Below are positions 60,215 through 64,000 of a DNA stretch of 64,000 nucleotides, piece by piece. Source of the DNA: Streptomyces lydicus (GTDB lineage: Bacteria; Actinomycetota; Actinomycetes; Streptomycetales; Streptomycetaceae); contig NZ_JNZA01000004.1 in NCBI RefSeq assembly GCF_000717345.1, positions 62,001-126,000 on the forward strand, written 5' to 3'. The position numbers and the translations under genes were made by a program. Each line of letters starts with the position of its first letter. The first letter of the stretch is position 1. The notes below the pieces were generated by a model, which did no database searches, was not told the DNA's origin, and saw only the letters and a program-made list of their open reading frames with translations.

Positions 60215-61204
60215 ATGCGAGTGCTGCCGGCCGCCCCCTCGATCCGGGGCCTCACCGCCGTGGTCACCGGCGGCTCACGCGGGCTCGGCCTGCTCATGGC
60301 CGGCGAGCTGATGAAGCGTGGCTGCGATGTGGTGCTGCTGGCGCGGGACGAGGCCGAGCTCGGCAGAGCGGTCACCAAACTGGGCCGGCTGCCGTGCGGA
60401 TCGGTGCGCAGCGTGGTGTGCGACGTGCGGGACGGCGCCGCGGTCCGGGCCCGCATGGACGAGATCGCCCGGGACAACGGCCGGCTGGACATCGTCCTCG
60501 CCAATGCCGGCATCATCCAGGTGGGCCCCGCCGACGCCCTCGGGACCGAGGGGTTCCGCGACGCGCTGGACTCCATCTTCCACGGGGCACTCCACACCGC
60601 CCTCGCCGCCCTCCCGCACCTCCGGCGCAGTCCGGTCGGCGGCCGGCTGGCCCTCGTCGGGTCGGTGGGCGGACTGCTGGCGGTGCCGCACCTCCTGCCG
60701 TACTCCTGCGCCAAGTCGGCGGTCGCGGCGCTGGCCGAGGGACTGCACGCGGAGGAGGCCGCGCACGGGGTCACCGTGACGGGCATCCACCCCGGACTGA
60801 TGCGCACCGGCTCGCATCTGCACGCCCGCTTCGGCGGTGACCGGCGCCGGGAGTACGCCTGGTTCCAGGCGCTGGCCGGTGCGCCGCTGCTGTCGATGAA
60901 CGCCGAGCGGGCGGCGGAGCGCATCGTCTCCGCCGTACAGCGGCGCCGGCGCCGGATCGTGCTGACGCCGGCGGCCAAGCTGGGCGCGAGGGCACACGGG
61001 GTGGCCCCGGTGGCCACGAGCCGGCTGGTGTCGGTGATCGGCCGGGTGCTGCCCCGCGACGGCGGCGGCGAGACCGCGGAGGGCTTCCGGGTCGAGGCGG
61101 AGGAGCAGCCGCCCGCACGGCGGCTCCGCCGCGTCCTGGGCGTGCTGAACGAACGCGCGGCCGGCCGCTTCAACCAGCGCGGCGGCGCGGCCGACACGAG
61201 GTGA
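60215..61204 (+). CDS. short-chain dehydrogenase/reductase
   Basis: A 329-residue classical SDR: TAVVTGGSRGLGLLMAGELMKRG (TGxxxGxG cofactor motif), LDIVLANAGIIQVG (NAG), LALVGSVGGLLAVPHLLPYSCAKSAVAALAEGL (catalytic Ser, Tyr and Lys as YSCAK), then IHPGLMRTG. The C-terminal 80 residues extend beyond the usual 250 with a basic stretch (VQRRRRRIVLTPAAKLGARAHG) that may contact membrane. Cofactor probably NADP. AGGAGG before the ATG at 60215. Confidence 0.9.
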   Translation: MRVLPAAPSIRGLTAVVTGGSRGLGLLMAGELMKRGCDVVLLARDEAELGRAVTKLGRLPCGSVRSVVCDVRDGAAVRARMDEIARDNGRLDIVLANAGIIQVGPADALGTEGFRDALDSIFHGALHTALAALPHLRRSPVGGRLALVGSVGGLLAVPHLLPYSCAKSAVAALAEGLHAEEAAHGVTVTGIHPGLMRTGSHLHARFGGDRRREYAWFQALAGAPLLSMNAERAAERIVSAVQRRRRRIVLTPAAKLGARAHGVAPVATSRLVSVIGRVLPRDGGGETAEGFRVEAEEQPPARRLRRVLGVLNERAAGRFNQRGGAADTR

Positions 61205-61340
61205 CCCGCGGGACCGGCGGCCCGGCGACGGGCGGCCGGCGGCCGTGATGCGCGCGCTATCGGCCGCTTTTATCGTGGCGTAGAGGGCCTCCGGCGCCGG
61301 GCGCGCGCCTTCGCCGGCCGTCGAGGTGAAGGAGGACAGG

Positions 61341-62525
61341 GTGCGAGCACTGACGTGGCACGGCAGACGCGACGTGCGCATCGACACGGTCCCCGATCCG
61401 CAGATCACCGACCCGACCGATGTCCTGGTGAAGATCACCTCCACCGGCATCTGCGGCTCCGACCTTCATCTCTACGAGGTGATGGGGCCGTTCCTGGAGC
61501 CCGGCGACATCCTGGGCCACGAGCCGATGGGGGTCGTCGAGGAAGTGGGTCCGGAGGTTACCGCGCTCGCCCGGGGCGACCGGGTGGTGGTGCCGTTCAA
61601 CGTCTCCTGCGGGACCTGCTGGATGTGTGAACAGGGCCTGCATTCGCAGTGCGAGACCACGCAGGTCCGTGAACACGGCATGGGCGCCGCGCTGTTCGGC
61701 TACACCAAGCTCTACGGCCAGGTGCCGGGCGGGCAGGCCGAGTACCTGCGGGTGCCGTTCGGCAACACCCTGCCCGTCAAGGTGCCGCACGGGCCGCCCG
61801 ACGAACGGTTCGTCTACCTCTCGGACGTGCTGCCCACCGCCTGGCAGGCCGTCGCCTACGCCGATGTCCCGCCCGGAGGCAGCGTCGTCGTGCTCGGGCT
61901 CGGCCCCATCGGCGAGATGGCGGCCCGCATCGCGCTGCACCGGGGCGCCGAGCAGGTCATCGGCGTCGATCTCGTCCCCGAGCGGCTGGCCCGGGCCCGG
62001 GCGCGCGGCGTGCACACACTGAACGTCGAGGAACTCGGGGCGGACCTGGGCGACGAGGTACGCCGGCTGACCTCCGGGCGCGGCGCGGACGCGGTCATCG
62101 AGGCAGTGGGCATGGAAGCGCACGGTGCGCCGGTGACGAAGGTCGCCCAACAGGCCGTGGGACTGCTGCCGGACGCGCTCGCCGAGAAGCTCATGACGCG
62201 GGCCGGAGTGGACCGCATGACGGCGTTCCACGCGGCCATCGACGCGGTGCGGCGGGGCGGGACGGTCTCCGTCGTCGGGGTCTACGGCGGTGCCATGGAC
62301 CCGTTGCCGCTGCTGAAGATGTTCGACAAGCAGATCCAGCTGCGGATGGGCCAGGCCAACGTCCGGCGGTGGGTCGGCGACCTCCTGCCGCTGCTGACCG
62401 ATGCGGACCCGCTGGGCGTGGAGGGCTTCGCCACCCACAAACTGCCGCTGGAGGACGGGCCACAGGCGTACAAGACCTTCCAGGCCAAGGAAGACGGCAT
62501 GATCAAAACGCTGCTGACGCCCTGA
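61341..62525 (+). CDS. zinc-dependent alcohol dehydrogenase (formaldehyde-dehydrogenase-like MDR)
   Basis: A 394-residue medium-chain dehydrogenase: catalytic-zinc residues in GICGSDLHLYE and LGHEPMGVVEEVG, structural zinc as CGTCWMCEQGLHSQC, cofactor motif VVVLGLGPIGEMAARIALHRGAEQVIGVDL. The long insert and the TSGRGADAVIEAVGMEAHG region place it with the glutathione-independent formaldehyde/threonine-dehydrogenase-like group common in Streptomyces. A similar enzyme is among S. coelicolor OsdR-associated genes, but no clear box is seen upstream here. The GTG at 61341 has AAGGAGG upstream. Confidence 0.9.
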   Translation: MRALTWHGRRDVRIDTVPDPQITDPTDVLVKITSTGICGSDLHLYEVMGPFLEPGDILGHEPMGVVEEVGPEVTALARGDRVVVPFNVSCGTCWMCEQGLHSQCETTQVREHGMGAALFGYTKLYGQVPGGQAEYLRVPFGNTLPVKVPHGPPDERFVYLSDVLPTAWQAVAYADVPPGGSVVVLGLGPIGEMAARIALHRGAEQVIGVDLVPERLARARARGVHTLNVEELGADLGDEVRRLTSGRGADAVIEAVGMEAHGAPVTKVAQQAVGLLPDALAEKLMTRAGVDRMTAFHAAIDAVRRGGTVSVVGVYGGAMDPLPLLKMFDKQIQLRMGQANVRRWVGDLLPLLTDADPLGVEGFATHKLPLEDGPQAYKTFQAKEDGMIKTLLTP

Positions 62526-62580
62526 CTGCTGCCCTGACCGGCGGCGCGGCGGTATGCGGTATCGGGCCCGCCGACGCGAC

Positions 62581-62624
62581 GCCTCCCCCGATCGGTGCGG
62601 CTTCGCGCCGCGATCGGGGGAGGC
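62581..62624. terminator. strong perfect-arm hairpin terminator
   Basis: Left arm GCCTCCCCCGATCG (62581-62594) and right arm CGATCGGGGGAGGC (62611-62624), a 14-bp perfect stem, with a further small GC hairpin in its loop. Placed 56 bases after the alcohol dehydrogenase stop and before the convergent small gene; it should stop transcription both ways. Confidence 0.78.
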
Positions 62625-62650
62625 GGACCCTAGCCCGGCACGTACGGGTT

Positions 62651-62676
62651 ACGGCTACGGCTACGGCTACGGCTAC
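62651..62676. repeat. hexanucleotide tandem repeat (TACGGC)
   Basis: Four head-to-tail copies of ACGGCT/TACGGC, with a degenerate copy on the left, between the terminator hairpin and the 3' end of the small Lys-rich gene. A microsatellite-like array of this regularity is unusual in this genome segment; no coding role is seen. Confidence 0.75.
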
Positions 62677-62867
62677 TGCGGGTCAATGCCCGTGTGCGCG
62701 TCGGTGTCCCGTCCCCCGGCGGGCCGGCCGGAGCGGCCCCTCGGTCCGGTCTTGTGCATGCCCTTCTCGTCTTCCTTGGCGGCGCGCTGTTCCCCGCTGC
62801 GGGTCTCGCTCTTGGTTTCGACCGCCGTGGGCACCTTGTCGGTCGACTTCTTCCGGTTCTTCGTCAC
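62673..62867 (-). CDS. small Lys/Glu-rich hydrophilic protein
   Basis: A 64-residue protein from a GTG at 62867 with AAGGGAGC 7 bases upstream: TKNRKKSTDKVPTAVETKSE, then RAAKEDEKGMHKTGPRGRSG and GRDTDAHTGIDPQ. It is strongly charged and probably disordered. The high Lys content and codon pattern differ from surrounding shadow frames, which supports it being real; similar small Streptomyces proteins of unknown function exist as far as I recall. Its 3' end touches the hexanucleotide array. Confidence 0.62.
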   Translation of the reverse strand: MTKNRKKSTDKVPTAVETKSETRSGEQRAAKEDEKGMHKTGPRGRSGRPAGGRDTDAHTGIDPQ

Positions 62868-63225
62868 GTCTGCTCCCTTGCTCGCCTCACTGACGGGCGC
62901 GGCGGCCGCGCCCGCTCCGGGGAGCGGCGAGCCACACGCCCCCGGGGTGGAGGGCAGGCCCGTACCGCGTCGGTCTGGTATCCCCTCCCTCCAGGCTGCG
63001 GGCCGTACGGCGTATCCGCACCTCAGCGCCCTCCCTCCCCGAGACGCGGGCCGCTCCGGTGGCGTCCCGGCCGGATCACCCGGAGGCTGGGGAAAGGACG
63101 TCCGCCACGAAGGGGCCCGCCCCCACGACGGGGCTCGCCGTGGGCAGGGAGTGCTACGCAACGGGGCTTCGGAGCTCCGGCCTCCCTCGGACCGAGACGC
63201 TCGGCTCAGCGGGCGGAGGTGCGGT
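62868..63225. other. 358-base divergent intergenic region
   Basis: Between the small Lys-rich gene and the HemK-like methyltransferase. No coding frame is supported. Base composition is purine/pyrimidine-patchy (CCCTCCCTCC tracts), and a stem CCCACG / CGTGGG near 63121-63145 is possible in the methyltransferase leader. I cannot assign a riboswitch class. Confidence 0.45.
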
Positions 63226-63906
63226 ATGAGTGCAGCGACGGCCGCGCTCCCCCGGCCGCGGCCGCTGGTGACGCTGCCCGGTGTCTACTCGCCCCAGGAC
63301 GACACCTGGCTCCTGCTGCGCGCCCTGTACCGGGAGGACCTCGCCGCCGGCGCCGAGCTGCTCGACCTGGGCTCGGGCAGCGGGGCCCTCGCGGTACGGG
63401 CCGCCCGGCGCGGGGCCCGGGTCACCGCCGTCGACATCTCCTGGCAGGCGGTGCTCGCCACCCGGCTCAACGCCTGGCTCTCCGGCCAGCGCGTCACCGT
63501 ACGCCATGGCGACCTGACCGCGGCGGTGGCCGGCCGGTCGTTCGACCTGTTGCTGAGCAATCCGCCGTACGTGCCCGCGCCCGGTGCCCGCCGGCCCCGG
63601 GGGACGTCCCGTGCCTGGGACGCGGGACGGGACGGCCGGCTGCTCGTCGACCGTGTCTGCGACGCGGCGGCCGGTGCGCTGCGCCCCGGCGGGGTGCTGC
63701 TGATGGTCCACTCCGGGCTGTGCGGCCCCGAGGACACGCTGGAGCGGCTGTCCCGTACGGGCATGCGGGCCGCGGTCAGCGACCGCGCGCTCATCCCGTT
63801 CGGCCCGGTGCTGCGCTCCCGGCTGTCCTGGCTGCGCAGCCAGGGCCTGCTCGCGCAGGGCCAGGACAAAGAGGAACTGGTGATCATCCGTGCCGAGCAC
63901 CCCTGA
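63226..63906 (+). CDS. HemK/MTQ2-like N5-glutamine methyltransferase
   Basis: A 226-residue class I methyltransferase: GVYSPQDDTWLLLRAL (N-terminal signature of the HemK2/MTQ2 group), LLDLGSGSGALAVRAARRGARVTAVDISWQAV (SAM motif), DLLLSNPPYVPAPG with the NPPY catalytic motif, and RSRLSWLRSQGLL near the C-terminus. NPPY enzymes methylate glutamine or other planar amides in proteins; this one differs from the PrmC release-factor enzyme in lacking the N-terminal helical domain. GGAGG before the ATG. Its last 17 bases overlap the CDGSH gene. Confidence 0.88.
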   Translation: MSAATAALPRPRPLVTLPGVYSPQDDTWLLLRALYREDLAAGAELLDLGSGSGALAVRAARRGARVTAVDISWQAVLATRLNAWLSGQRVTVRHGDLTAAVAGRSFDLLLSNPPYVPAPGARRPRGTSRAWDAGRDGRLLVDRVCDAAAGALRPGGVLLMVHSGLCGPEDTLERLSRTGMRAAVSDRALIPFGPVLRSRLSWLRSQGLLAQGQDKEELVIIRAEHP

Positions 63907-64000
63907 GCGCCCACGGCGGATCACACTCACCCCCGACGGTCCACTGCTGGTGGAGGGACCGGTGGAGGTGATCGGCGCGGACGGCACGGTGGTCGTCTCC
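63890..64000 (+). CDS. CDGSH iron-sulfur protein, N-terminal part
   Basis: Only the first 37 codons are inside the window: GTG start at 63890, reading PSTPERPRRITLTPDGPLLVEGPVEVIGADGTVVVS. This is the usual N-terminal strand region of actinobacterial CDGSH proteins (DGPxxVEGPVEV), whose C-terminal CxCxxS...CDGSH motif would lie to the right. Pairing with the HemK-like methyltransferase, here with a 17-base overlap, is common in Streptomyces as I recall. The domain call rests on the N-terminal pattern and context only. Confidence 0.68.
   Translation, partial: MPSTPERPRRITLTPDGPLLVEGPVEVIGADGTVVVS

Noticed and set aside
61200..61340. DosR-like box before the alcohol dehydrogenase
   Set aside because: Several GGCC-rich stretches occur, but none has the GRGGCC-N4-GGNCC spacing.
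62554..63225. Extension of the HemK-like gene upstream through the hexanucleotide array (Tyr-Gly repeat peptide)
   Set aside because: The upstream frame runs through a terminator hairpin and an array, and lacks a ribosome site; the ATG at 63226 has GGAGG and begins family sequence.
62868..63225. Riboswitch in the methyltransferase leader
   Set aside because: Some stems can be drawn, but I could not recognise the conserved core of any known class.

Overview
The window is very GC-rich (roughly 73 percent by eye). Coding strands show strong third-position G/C bias, GTG/TTG starts are frequent, and several families are typical of Streptomyces: a conservon (cvnABCD), streptogrisin, GlxA/AraC regulators, a CDGSH protein and a RheA-type regulator. 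I read it as a chromosomal segment of a Streptomyces-like actinomycete, with many short accessory modules, probably from a chromosome arm or near-arm region. I found no rRNA, tRNA, CRISPR array, transposase or phage gene. Both edges cut through genes: a PP2C/SpoIIE phosphatase on the left and a CDGSH iron-sulfur protein on the right.

Left third (1-23 kb). This part begins with a J-domain protein and a RheA-like regulator carrying the known RheA-type operator, but facing a DUF2267 gene rather than hsp18. A complete cvnA-D conservon follows, then a cytosolic DyP peroxidase, an F420-type oxidoreductase and a secreted metzincin-like protein with two TTA (bldA-type) codons. Next come a SUMF1-like protein, a YciO protein, an M20 peptidase, a DUF899 protein, a divergent GlxA-regulator/isochorismatase pair, a divergent HxlR/NAD(P)-binding pair, a secreted S15-type hydrolase, a membrane protein and an orphan XdhC.

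Middle (23-41 kb). This holds Hsp20, a GT-C-type membrane glycosyltransferase, a DUF2278+lamin-tail protein and a divergent MFS/DeoR pair. It continues with a secreted phosphoesterase behind a PHO-box-like repeat, efeO-efeB (no efeU visible), and an AtzG/AtzE-like amidase pair with a TetR regulator opposite a metallo-beta-lactamase-fold hydrolase. It ends with an LTA-synthase-like sulfatase, a streptogrisin, a methyltransferase and a SixA-like phosphatase.

Dormancy-type cluster (41.6-52.2 kb). This is the most coherent and interesting block. It contains an Acg-type nitroreductase, a short CBS protein coupled to an XRE-flavin-binding fusion, two tandem-domain universal stress proteins, a DosS-like GAF-GAF kinase, a DosR-like response regulator, an Rv1733c-like membrane protein, three CBS+BON proteins and a PPK2. 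The kinase keeps the haem-ligand His and distal Tyr spacing of mycobacterial DosS. A 16-bp palindrome of the form GRGGCCGWNCGGNYCM recurs in five promoter regions of this block and is a candidate DosR/OsdR-type box.

Right end (52-64 kb). An OmpR-family two-component system lies opposite a ferric-reductase-like / FMN-binding / ApbE operon, with an 11-bp-period direct repeat between them. Then come a GNAT-AAA ATPase fusion, an HTH regulator/alpha-beta hydrolase pair with an operator-like palindrome on the start codon, an SDR, a zinc alcohol dehydrogenase ending in a strong terminator, a small Lys/Glu-rich protein and a HemK-like methyltransferase overlapping the CDGSH gene. All functional calls are from reading translated motifs; no database search was run.
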